Positions 1 through 7,240 of a stretch of DNA of 8,632 nt are shown one piece after another; position 1 is the stretch's first letter, and every line of letters starts with the position of its first letter. Position numbers and translations under genes: made by a program. The notes beneath the pieces were generated by a model that had not been told where the DNA came from, did not search any database, and worked only from the letters and a program-made list of their open reading frames with translations. The DNA is taken from contig CAMQSH010000078.1 in the NCBI GenBank assembly GCA_947036575.1, positions 1 through 8,632 of the forward strand. The letters run 5' to 3'. This DNA comes from an uncultured Brevinema sp. Lineage in GTDB: Bacteria; Spirochaetota; Brevinematia; Brevinematales; Brevinemataceae.

Positions 1-44
1 TATGTAATTCATTATACAGTGTTATTTTAATTGTATATTAGAAT

Positions 45-90
45 AAATAAAGCTCCTATGTTCTGAATAAGAAACACAAGAGCTTTATTT
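45..90. terminator. Hairpin terminator, possibly bidirectional
   Basis: An 11-bp perfect inverted repeat (AAATAAAGCTC at 45-55, GAGCTTTATTT at 80-90) encloses a 24-base loop that can itself fold partly (TTCT at 61-64 with AGAA at 70-73). It lies 23 bases past the stop codon of the leftward TolC-type gene, so it should end the pump operon. On the plus strand the stem is followed by a T-rich run (about 85-98), which makes it a better classical terminator for a rightward gene entering from the left edge. Use in both directions is inferred. Confidence 0.7.
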
Positions 91-112
91 GTTTTTATTA
101 TGATAACAGTAT

Positions 113-1702
113 TTATTGAATAGTAGTGATATTATAAGTATCTAACAATGTTCCTTGTACAATCTCTAAAGTTAACAAGGATGTTTTTTGATTGAATTGA
201 TCCATAGTATGCTTAATTTGAGATTGTCTATAATTTTCTTCATATTCAAAAAAATCCATGATAGATATTTCAGAGTTATTATAACGACGTAATGCCTCTA
301 CTGAAATCTCTTGATGTAGGGTAACAATATCTTGCTGAGCAATAGTTCGCACACTATCATTTGACCATTTTGTGAACTTTTCTCTGATAATAAATCCTAA
401 CTCTTTTTCTAAATGTTCTTTGTTATATGTTAAACTTTTTGATTGAGCATAAGCTTCTTTAATTTTAGCTTTTTGTGTAATATTAGCTAAAGGCATTTTA
501 AATTGGAGTCCTATAAAGAGATTATCTTGAGGGACTTTGAATGCACTGCCTTGACTTAAAGGATGATCTTTACTAAAGTTAGCACTAAAAGCTTCGTATG
601 AAAACAATAAGTTTAATTCCGGCATAATTTGATTCTTAGTAATTTGTATAGCATGATCTGTATTTTCTAATAAGAGATTTAATTTAGTTAAATCCCCAGA
701 ATTTTCCAACGCTAATTGATAAATTCCATCTTCTGTAAATTGTTTTTCTGATAAAATAGAATGATCTAAAAAATTAAGATTTTCTCTATTAAGAGACATC
801 TGTAAACGATCTTCTAATATTTGAAATTCTAATTCTAAATTTCTTTTTGCTTCATCTAAACCTACAGTAATTTCATTAATTTTTACTTCTAGTTGTATAA
901 GATCAAATCGAGATCTAGCACCTACTCTTTGAAGTCGTCGTTGTGTATTATATACATCTTTAATTTCATCTAAGGACTTCTCCCGAATTGCTATAATCTG
1001 AGTAGTCAAAATAAGTTTGTGATATTGAATTAATGCAGTAGATACCACCTCTTCTAATTTAATTTTTTCTTGAATATATTCTAATTCTTTGTTATTTTTT
1101 GCAATTTTAATAGTTCTGGAATGCATTTTATAAGCAAACCCATTCTTTAAGAAAGGTTGAACTAAGGTAATATTAAAAAATGGTGTTAGTATATTCTCTC
1201 TAATTTCATTATTTTCAACAATAGGATTTGGAGCTTCATTAATTCCTATTGTTTGTGATTTGTAATCAATATTCTTTACCCCTCCTTGTATTTTAACATA
1301 AGTGCCAGAAGGGTATATAGTAGCATCTGCTCCAACATTAAAAGATAAATTAGTATAATCAACACCTAGATCTGTAGAAATAGGAGTACCATTAGTTAAA
1401 ATATTATAAAAAGGCAAAGGGTTGGTTGAGTTTCCATAAGCAAATCCAGTATCCATAAAAAATGATCCTGTATAAGGTTGGAAGGCAATATTGATTTTTT
1501 GATCAGCTATTGTTAGATTTTCTATTGCTATTTTATTATGAAAAGAATTTTCTAAATAGGAATTAAGAAAGTCTTGTTCACTAAGAATATTAATATCAGT
1601 CATAGTAATTGTTGTATTGTCTATGGGTAGGGTTTCTTGGATTTGAGCAAACATTGTAGAAGTAATAAAAATTAATATACATAATTTATAAAGTTTTTGC
1701 AT
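113..1702 (-). CDS. TolC-family outer membrane efflux protein
   Basis: This is the outer-membrane channel of a tripartite efflux system: a trimer that forms a beta-barrel in the outer membrane and a long alpha-helical tunnel in the periplasm. The 529-aa length is at the long end of normal. Residues 1-19 look like a signal peptide (basic start MQKLYK, hydrophobic core, likely cleavage after MFA). The two internal repeats of the family are recognisable. The first has QPFLKNG at 182-188, then a coiled-coil stretch ending in RVGARSRFDLIQLEV (259-273). The second has RRYNNSEISIMDFFEYEENY (472-491), matching the usual Y-x-x-G-x-x-S/I...D-x-L pattern. The start is supported by GGGAG at 1713-1717, 10 bases upstream. 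It sits 27 bases after the RND gene and is surely cotranscribed with it. The substrate is unknown. No truncation is visible. Confidence 0.93.
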   Translation of the reverse strand: MQKLYKLCILIFITSTMFAQIQETLPIDNTTITMTDINILSEQDFLNSYLENSFHNKIAIENLTIADQKINIAFQPYTGSFFMDTGFAYGNSTNPLPFYNILTNGTPISTDLGVDYTNLSFNVGADATIYPSGTYVKIQGGVKNIDYKSQTIGINEAPNPIVENNEIRENILTPFFNITLVQPFLKNGFAYKMHSRTIKIAKNNKELEYIQEKIKLEEVVSTALIQYHKLILTTQIIAIREKSLDEIKDVYNTQRRLQRVGARSRFDLIQLEVKINEITVGLDEAKRNLELEFQILEDRLQMSLNRENLNFLDHSILSEKQFTEDGIYQLALENSGDLTKLNLLLENTDHAIQITKNQIMPELNLLFSYEAFSANFSKDHPLSQGSAFKVPQDNLFIGLQFKMPLANITQKAKIKEAYAQSKSLTYNKEHLEKELGFIIREKFTKWSNDSVRTIAQQDIVTLHQEISVEALRRYNNSEISIMDFFEYEENYRQSQIKHTMDQFNQKTSLLTLEIVQGTLLDTYNITTIQ

Positions 1703-1729
1703 AAAATAAGATCTCCCTATTTAAACTAC

Positions 1730-4700
1730 CTATTGTGTAGTTTGTTTTATTTTAATATTTTGTTTTTTATTCTGTTTTTTTGAATGAATAAAAGTTTTAA
1801 TTATTCGATTGAAAAATTCTGATATAGGAATTTTTGAATTTTGAAAGAACAATCCACCGAGATCCATTTCAATAATACTAATGATTAAAGGAAGTAATAT
1901 TAGTGTAATCAGAGATACAGCAAGTACTCCAAAGAAAATCACTACAGCTAGTGGTTGTAATAAAAATTCATTTCCAGCGAAGCCAAAAGCAATAGGAGCA
2001 ATACCCACAAGTGTTGTTAAAGTAGTCATAAAAATTGGTCTAAATCTTGTGCTCACCCCTGATACTAGTGCTGGTAAAAAAGGTTCATCTTCTTTAATAT
2101 TATTATAAAGAAATTCTAATAAAACAATAGAGTCATTAACTACTAAGCCTAAAAGAGAAATCATTCCTATTATAGCCATATTATTGAGAGGTAATTTCAT
2201 AAGGTATAAGCCCACTGTTAAACCAAATAAAATAAAGGGGATGCCCGTAATTGCTAAAAATGTAGAAATAAAAGAATTGAACATGTATAATAAAATAAGA
2301 AAAACTAATACTACTCCTAATAAAACAGCAACACTCAGATCCCTAATACCTTGACTAACTTCCTCTTTTTCATTATCAAAATAAGGTGCTGCATTAAGAT
2401 CATTTGTATAGTGTTGAAATTTTTCTTGAACATCAGCTAAAATACCAAAAGAATTATTAGAAAGAACACTAGTTTCGTATAGAGAATCTTGTATTTTTAT
2501 AGCATATAGTCCATTTTCCGTATAAATATCAGTTTCAATTAATGTTGGTTTGATTTCAGCTATCTCTGTTAAATTTACAAAACGAGCAAATTTATTAGGA
2601 ATCCTCATATTGGTTAGAGTCGCATAGGTATGATTTGTTCTATCATATTGTAATTTAATATCATACTGAACTCCATTACTGGTAATAGTACTTACAGTTG
2701 CACCTTCATATGCAATACCTATATTTTGAGCTATTTCTTGAGGGGTTATACCAAACATTTTAGCTCTTTTAGGATCAACAATCACTTCTTTAGCCAGTGT
2801 TTTTTGAGAAATATTTAAGCGAGGATTATCTATATTTGAAATAGTTGTTAGATATTCCTGGATTTCTTTAGCCATCTCTGTTACAGCATTCAAATTGGTA
2901 CCTTTAACAGAGAGTTCTAATTTATCTTTATAAAAGCTATCCTCACCAATAACATTAAATCTAAAATCATAGATATCAAGATTATTATTTTTAATATGTT
3001 CTTGAATATCTTTTTTTACAACTAACCAATCATATCTAGGGTCTGTAGATAACTTAATATCTGCTTGTATATAGGATTTGTGAGATTCTCCACTAATCCC
3101 AGACACTGCATAAACATCTTCAAATGCTGAATTTTTTAATAGGAAACCACTTATCTTATCCGTTATTTTTCTAGTATCTTCTAAGGAACTTCCAACTTTT
3201 GTGTCAAAAAATACATATATTTGTTTAGGTGGCCCAGCAAAAAATACAAAAGGAACTTTTAATAACATAAGACCTGTTAGTAAAATTATAAAAGCCACCA
3301 TAGAGAAAAATGATTTTTTTCTATGGTGTACTAAGATACTAAGAATATATTTATATTTATTTTGTAAAAAAAGAAATACTCGATTTTTAATAGATTTTGA
3401 AGAGTGCTCTATTTTTTGATGTTGAAAAGCATGCTCTAAGTGACCAGGAAGAATAAAAATAGCTTCAAAAACAGATCCGAATAAAGTCGTTATCATTATA
3501 ATAGGAAGAGGTCTTGCAAAATCTCCTATTTTACCACCTAATGAAAGTTGCATACCTATGGCAGCAGTTGTAGTTAAAACTGCAAAAATAACCGACGGAG
3601 CAACTTCTCCCATACCATCAATAACTGCTTGTCGTGGAGATTTCCCCATTTCTAGATGTCTATAAGAATTTTCTGCAAAAACAATACCATCATCAACAAC
3701 TATCCCTAAAATTAATATAAATCCTATCATGCTAATAGTGTTAATATTTACACCTAATAACACGGAAAATATTAATCCTATACAAAATGCAATAGGCACA
3801 CCTAAGGTTGTCCACAGAGCGGTAGAGTAGTTAAAAAACAATATTAGCACAAAAAAAACCAAGACTAATCCAATAGATAGATTTTCGTTTAATAGTTTAA
3901 TTCTACTGGCAATTCTTAAAGAAGAGTCTGTAAAAGTAGAAAATTTTATATCAGGATACCGTACTTTATAAGTATCAATAAATTTCACGACTTCTTTTTT
4001 GAGGTTAATAATATCACCCAATTGGGACTTCTTAATAGCAAAAACAATACCTTCTTTACCATTTAGGGAATGAAAAGAATTCGCATCAGTAAAAGAAAAT
4101 TCTATTTGAGCAATATCTTTTAATAATACAACATTACCTTGCTCATTCGCTCTAATCACAATATTTTCGAGAGTTTTGACACTATTCACAGGAGATACAA
4201 CAGATAAGACATGCGTTTTATTATCTTTTTGTATATCACCACTGGGAATATCTGTTTGAGCTTGCTGAATAGAATAAAAAACTTCATTCATAGAAATACC
4301 ACGAATAGCTAATTTTTGAGGATTTACATTAATCTGATATTGATATTCTTCACGTCCATAAATAATAGACTCATCTAGTGATGATATATATTGCAATCCT
4401 GTCTCTATTTCTTGAGAAATTTCATATAATTTTTCTTTATCATCTCCTTGTAAATGCAAGTACATAAATGGCTCTTTGTTAAGAGTAAATATTGAGACTT
4501 TTGGTTTTAGCACTTCTTCTGGGAAATCTAGAGAATTAACGGCATTTTGTACTAACTGACAAACTTCATTGAGATTATTATAATATTGCCTATCTACTGT
4601 AAATTGTGTAAAACCTACATTTTTACGAGATATAGAAGAGCTATGTTTTATTTCTACTAATGATATAACTTTACTTTCTATAGGATTGACAATTTGTTGT

Positions 4701-4885
4701 TGAATAACTTCAGCCGAGGCTCCAGGATAAATCATTTGGACATTAATATAAGCATCTTTAATTTCAGGAAAGAGATCCTTTTGTGTTGTAGCATAGATAA
4801 AAGAGCCTATCATTACAATAACTAATGCAAGACTATTAAAAAATCGTTGATTGTCTATCGCATATTCAATAACTTTATACTTCAT
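1730..4885 (-). CDS. RND-superfamily efflux pump, inner-membrane permease
   Basis: This is a proton-driven inner-membrane exporter of the RND superfamily (AcrB/HAE1-like), 1051 aa, full length. It shows the duplicated RND layout. TM1 is at about 12-32, followed by a large periplasmic loop (33-335), TM2-6 (336-481) and TM7 (526-545). A second periplasmic loop (546-850) follows, then TM8-12 (851-1003). TM4 carries the paired aspartates of the proton relay (GIVVDDGIVFAEN, D398 and D399). The TM10 position where AcrB has its relay lysine reads VVNDSIVLLEF (N917, D918), a substitution seen in many RND relatives. The tail after residue 1003 is about 48 residues long and ends lysine/glutamine-rich (HSKKQNKKQNIKIKQ). 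The start is supported by GGAG at 4894-4897, 8 bases upstream, and by a good promoter just beyond it. It is the first gene of a two-gene operon with a TolC-type channel. No membrane fusion protein gene is present, so the adaptor must come from elsewhere or be absent. The substrate cannot be told. Confidence 0.95.
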   Translation of the reverse strand: MKYKVIEYAIDNQRFFNSLALVIVMIGSFIYATTQKDLFPEIKDAYINVQMIYPGASAEVIQQQIVNPIESKVISLVEIKHSSSISRKNVGFTQFTVDRQYYNNLNEVCQLVQNAVNSLDFPEEVLKPKVSIFTLNKEPFMYLHLQGDDKEKLYEISQEIETGLQYISSLDESIIYGREEYQYQINVNPQKLAIRGISMNEVFYSIQQAQTDIPSGDIQKDNKTHVLSVVSPVNSVKTLENIVIRANEQGNVVLLKDIAQIEFSFTDANSFHSLNGKEGIVFAIKKSQLGDIINLKKEVVKFIDTYKVRYPDIKFSTFTDSSLRIASRIKLLNENLSIGLVLVFFVLILFFNYSTALWTTLGVPIAFCIGLIFSVLLGVNINTISMIGFILILGIVVDDGIVFAENSYRHLEMGKSPRQAVIDGMGEVAPSVIFAVLTTTAAIGMQLSLGGKIGDFARPLPIIMITTLFGSVFEAIFILPGHLEHAFQHQKIEHSSKSIKNRVFLFLQNKYKYILSILVHHRKKSFFSMVAFIILLTGLMLLKVPFVFFAGPPKQIYVFFDTKVGSSLEDTRKITDKISGFLLKNSAFEDVYAVSGISGESHKSYIQADIKLSTDPRYDWLVVKKDIQEHIKNNNLDIYDFRFNVIGEDSFYKDKLELSVKGTNLNAVTEMAKEIQEYLTTISNIDNPRLNISQKTLAKEVIVDPKRAKMFGITPQEIAQNIGIAYEGATVSTITSNGVQYDIKLQYDRTNHTYATLTNMRIPNKFARFVNLTEIAEIKPTLIETDIYTENGLYAIKIQDSLYETSVLSNNSFGILADVQEKFQHYTNDLNAAPYFDNEKEEVSQGIRDLSVAVLLGVVLVFLILLYMFNSFISTFLAITGIPFILFGLTVGLYLMKLPLNNMAIIGMISLLGLVVNDSIVLLEFLYNNIKEDEPFLPALVSGVSTRFRPIFMTTLTTLVGIAPIAFGFAGNEFLLQPLAVVIFFGVLAVSLITLILLPLIISIIEMDLGGLFFQNSKIPISEFFNRIIKTFIHSKKQNKKQNIKIKQTTQ

Positions 4886-4906
4886 AAGGTGAACTCCACA
4901 TTTTGT

Positions 4907-4935
4907 ATTATGTTATAAGATAGCTATTTTGTCAA
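4907..4935 (-). promoter_or_regulatory. Sigma70-type promoter of the RND/TolC operon
   Basis: Read on the minus strand, a perfect -35 box TTGACA (4935-4930) is followed by a 17-base spacer and a -10 box CATAAT (4912-4907, five of six matches). This predicts a transcript start near 4900 and a leader of only about 15 bases, which just contains the GGAG ribosome binding site. Position, spacing and box quality together make it a convincing promoter, and it implies that the RND gene is first in its operon. Confidence 0.72.
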
Positions 4936-4945
4936 ATTTAGACAA
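4929..4945. promoter_or_regulatory. Operator-like inverted repeat over the -35 box
   Basis: Arms TTGTC (4929-4933) and GACAA (4941-4945) form a perfect dyad with a 7-base centre. One arm lies inside the -35 box of the pump promoter. A second, overlapping dyad, CAAATT (4933-4938) and AATTTG (4944-4949), uses the same bases. Dimeric repressors of the TetR or MarR kind often bind such sites in front of efflux genes. That this site binds one is inferred from position and symmetry only, and no regulator gene is intact nearby. Confidence 0.4.
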
Positions 4946-4949
4946 TTTG

Positions 4950-5407
4950 GGAGTATCTCTCTAAATTATATTTTACATTCTTCAGAATATAAATAAAAAA
5001 TCTCCCACACAATTTATCAATTAACTCAATGTACTATAATTTACTATATAATCATATCTTATAGCTAATTAAAAAATACCTTATAAAAAATAACAAAGGT
5101 GTTTTTCTATATTACCATACCATAGTTTTATATCATTAGAAAAATGATAGTATCTACTTTAATATTCAATAGTTCTATAAAGAATAATAAACACAAAAAA
5201 TAGGTTAATACAAGTATCTTTTTATAATGATAAATGATTTTATTTATTTAAAATAATATTTCAAAAATAGAAATGTTATTTTTAATTATTTAAAAATAAA
5301 TAACATATATATAAAAATTAATATATAAAAAATGATATTGTAATATATTAAATTTAGGATATAATAAACTATATACTTTATTGATATAGCTTGTTTCAAT
5401 CGAAATT
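4950..5407. other. AT-rich non-coding stretch between divergent operons
   Basis: No credible reading frame is present on either strand; stop codons are dense in all frames and no ribosome binding site is paired with a start. The DNA is nearly all A and T, with runs and short inverted repeats such as TATCATT at 5131-5137 with AATGATA at 5143-5149. The strongest fold is listed separately at 5250-5306. Poor promoter-like boxes occur by chance in such sequence, and I do not assign any. Confidence 0.6.
5250..5306. repeat. Cluster of overlapping AT-rich inverted repeats
   Basis: Three stems share bases. The first pairs 5250-5262 with 5270-5282 (13 pairs, one G-T wobble, 7-base loop). The second pairs 5273-5281 (ATGTTATTT) with 5298-5306 (AAATAACAT). 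The third pairs 5286-5292 (TTATTTA) with 5297-5303 (TAAATAA). The first and second cannot form together. The first resembles a weak terminator followed by a T-rich run on the plus strand, but there is no intact gene upstream on that strand. In DNA this AT-rich some of it may be chance. Confidence 0.35.
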
Positions 5408-5698
5408 ATGGATAGTATACCAAAGTTGGTTGTCTATAGGAAGAAGAAGTACTCAGAAAAGAATTAGAAGAATGGAAAATAGATTTCCCAAATTGACTTG
5501 TTATGTTTACAGAAGAATATCAAAGAGATTTTCTAGTTATGTATTCTAAAGTATTTAATGAATTTTCTAATGTTTGTGGAGATTTACTGAATTTTATGAC
5601 ATCTCAAGGTCTTATCAGAGTTCAGAGTAATAAAAAAGGAGGTGTTTACAAGAGATCCTAAATCTAAATTATCTGTATACTTTTTAAAATACAGGTAG
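5408..5698 (+). pseudogene. Probable decayed small gene, possibly a DNA-binding regulator
   Basis: Base composition here rises from the surrounding AT-rich spacer to something coding-like, but no single frame stays open. Three segments can be chained. The first is a start at 5408 reading MDSIPKLVVY. The second is in another frame from 5440 (EEEVLRKELEEWKIDFPN), interrupted by TGA at 5494-5496, and then continues to 5661, including NFMTSQGLIRVQSNKKGGVY. The third shifts frame again to read DPKSKLSVYFLKYR, ending at TAG 5696-5698. The phrase SQGLIRV...GGVY resembles the end of the recognition helix and the wing of a winged-helix regulator, a weak likeness. The longest intact piece (5503-5661, 52 aa) has no ribosome binding site before its ATG. 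Two frameshifts plus a stop suggest decay rather than a working gene. It may instead be non-coding sequence that happens to read well. Confidence 0.38.
5673..5694 (+). promoter_or_regulatory. Dyad and possible -10 box upstream of the TRAP operon
   Basis: CTGTAT (5673-5678) and ATACAG (5689-5694) form a perfect inverted repeat with a 10-base AT centre. It overlaps TATACT (5676-5681), a five-of-six match to a -10 box, which would start transcription near 5688 about 55 bases before dctP. No convincing -35 box sits 16-18 bases upstream (the 17-base position reads AGATCC), so any promoter here would be weak or need an activator. An operator role is inferred. It could also be a short terminator-like stem at the end of the decayed gene. 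Confidence 0.33.
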
Positions 5699-5743
5699 TT
5701 AAATATCCCTGATTGTAATTATAAGAAATAAAAGGAGTATTAT

Positions 5744-6754
5744 ATGAATAAAATATTATGCCTACTAACAATTTTAACATTAACTACTTGTATAGGAGGA
5801 GAAAAGGATACAGAAAAAGTATCATCAAATAAAAAATTTGTTCGTGTAGCAACGAATATTAGAGAAAATACTTTTTCATCAGATTCCCTCGTAAAGTTTT
5901 TTGAATTAATTAATCAAAAAACAGGAGATAAATTTCAATTCCAAATATTTTACAATGGCCAATTAGGAGAACAAAAAGAAACTTTTGAATTGATTCGTGT
6001 TGATGCTCTTGATATGACATGGATCAATTCTGCTGTTATTGAAAGTGCTATACCAGAATTTGGAGCTTTTAATCTACCTTATTTTTTAGTCTCTGATAAA
6101 CAAGTAGAACAAGCTTATTCTAGTGATAAATTAAATAATTTTTTGACAGAACTTGCAGCACCTTTTGATGTTGTACCTCTAGCTTTATTTGACAACACTT
6201 CTCGTTCTTTCCTTGGTAGAAAACCTTATTTAACTCCAGCGGATTTAAAAGGAGAGAAAATTAGAATACAACAATCTCCTATTTATGTAGATATTGTCCA
6301 ACGTTTGGGAGGCAATCCTATTCCTATTTCTTTTTCTGAAGTATTTACAGCATTACAACAAAAAGTTGTTGATGGCGCTGAAGGAGGACAAGGTACAATG
6401 GCCTCTCAACGTTATGGAGAGGTAGTTAAACATTACACATATACCTATACCACTAGACCTGTAAATGTTTTATTATCTTCTAAAACATTTTACAATTCAT
6501 TAACAGAAGAAGAGAAAAAAGCCATAGTAGAAGCTCGTAATGAAGTTATTACTAATTTTCATTATCAAAATTTCTTAAAATCAGAAGCTAAATTAATTGA
6601 AGATGCTAAAGATCTTGGTGTTCAATATCATGAAACAGATATTGAACCTTTTAGAAAAATTTTAGCACCTATGCTTACAGAATGGGCTGAAAATGATCAA
6701 AAACGTAAAGAACTATTAGAAATAGTAGCATCTTTTGAGGATAAAAATCAATAA
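5744..6754 (+). CDS. dctP: TRAP transporter substrate-binding lipoprotein, DctP family
   Basis: This is the extracytoplasmic solute receptor of a TRAP transporter; it binds the substrate outside the inner membrane and hands it to DctQM. The length is 336 aa, normal for the family. The N-terminus has a short hydrophobic leader and a likely lipidation cysteine (LTTC, C16), so it is probably a membrane-anchored lipoprotein rather than a free periplasmic protein. Threonine just before the cysteine is atypical. Family signatures follow: FQIFYNGQLGEQKETFELIRVDALDM (66-91), FNLPYF (109-114), then R154 and R159 (SRSFLGRK), and DLKGEKIRI (168-175). R174 matches the conserved arginine that pairs with the substrate carboxylate in characterised members. 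PISFSEVFTALQQKVVDGAEGG (194-215) follows. The usual QENP-type motif reads AEGG here, so the asparagine is missing and the ligand may be atypical. GGAG (5734-5737) lies 6 bases before the start. The substrate is probably an organic acid but is not determinable. Confidence 0.93.
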   Translation: MNKILCLLTILTLTTCIGGEKDTEKVSSNKKFVRVATNIRENTFSSDSLVKFFELINQKTGDKFQFQIFYNGQLGEQKETFELIRVDALDMTWINSAVIESAIPEFGAFNLPYFLVSDKQVEQAYSSDKLNNFLTELAAPFDVVPLALFDNTSRSFLGRKPYLTPADLKGEKIRIQQSPIYVDIVQRLGGNPIPISFSEVFTALQQKVVDGAEGGQGTMASQRYGEVVKHYTYTYTTRPVNVLLSSKTFYNSLTEEEKKAIVEARNEVITNFHYQNFLKSEAKLIEDAKDLGVQYHETDIEPFRKILAPMLTEWAENDQKRKELLEIVASFEDKNQ

Positions 6755-6763
6755 GGAGATCTC

Positions 6764-7237
6764 ATGAAACAATTACAATATATTCTAGAACAATTTTATC
6801 AAAAAATAGTGGGTTTAATGGTTCTTTTCATGATGTTTCTTGTTATTTTTCAAGTATTTGCTCGTTATCTATTTGGTATTTCCCCTTTATTTATTGAAGA
6901 AGCTGTAACTTATGTTATTGTTACTGTAGGTACATTAGGTGCTGTTTATGGTTTATACAGAAATAAGCACGCATCTTTATCTTTTCTTAGGGAAAAACTA
7001 CCTGTATCCTTACGGAGATTTCATACCTTATTAATCAATTCAATTGTGATCATAACAATTTTATGCGTACAAGGAATTGGAGGATTTATTTTTACTCAAC
7101 GTACCCTACATTTAACTTCTACAGGAGTTGGTTATCCATTGTTTTTTTTACATGGCTTAGTTTTTGTAGCAGGGAGTATGGGGGTTGTTCTTATGATTAT
7201 TAAAACAATTAATGATTGGAAAATAAATGAGGAGTAA
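6764..7237 (+). CDS. dctQ: TRAP transporter small membrane subunit, DctQ family
   Basis: This is the small integral-membrane component that partners DctM and helps dock the binding protein. At 157 aa it has the expected size, with four membrane segments at about 14-33, 45-65, 86-108 and 123-147. The family signature is clear: FQVFARYLFGISPLFIEEAVTY (29-50), with the conserved R34-Y35 and the E45-E46 pair, then GTLGAVYGLYRNKHASLSFL (56-75), with the conserved glycine and K68-H69. The start is set by GGAG at 6755-6758, 5 bases upstream, in the 9-base gap after dctP. It is cotranscribed with its neighbours. Nothing is truncated or unusual. Confidence 0.93.
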   Translation: MKQLQYILEQFYQKIVGLMVLFMMFLVIFQVFARYLFGISPLFIEEAVTYVIVTVGTLGAVYGLYRNKHASLSFLREKLPVSLRRFHTLLINSIVIITILCVQGIGGFIFTQRTLHLTSTGVGYPLFFLHGLVFVAGSMGVVLMIIKTINDWKINEE

Positions 7238-7240
7238 CAT

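Noticed and set aside
1..39. Possible C-terminal end of a rightward gene (stop at 28-30 or 37-39)
   Set aside because: Only about ten codons are visible, with no way to choose a frame; the T-rich side of the 45-90 hairpin is the only hint of such a gene.
1881..2108. 75-aa open frame on the plus strand
   Set aside because: It lies wholly inside the RND gene on the opposite strand and has no ribosome binding site or recognisable domain. The RND reading is supported by conserved motifs.
3201..3419. 72-aa open frame on the plus strand
   Set aside because: It is antisense to the RND gene (TM7 and the adjoining loops) with no independent coding signal.
4950..5407. Search for a CRISPR array, tRNA or small RNA in the spacer
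   Set aside because: No regularly spaced repeats, no tRNA cloverleaf elements and no clear promoter-plus-terminator pair were seen.
5381..5409. TTGATA ... AATTAT promoter-like boxes before the decayed frame
   Set aside because: Both boxes match poorly, and such matches are common by chance in DNA this AT-rich.
5503..5661. 52-aa intact small protein
   Set aside because: No ribosome binding site precedes the ATG, and the same frame continues upstream of a TGA with coding-like sequence, so decay of a longer gene is the better reading.
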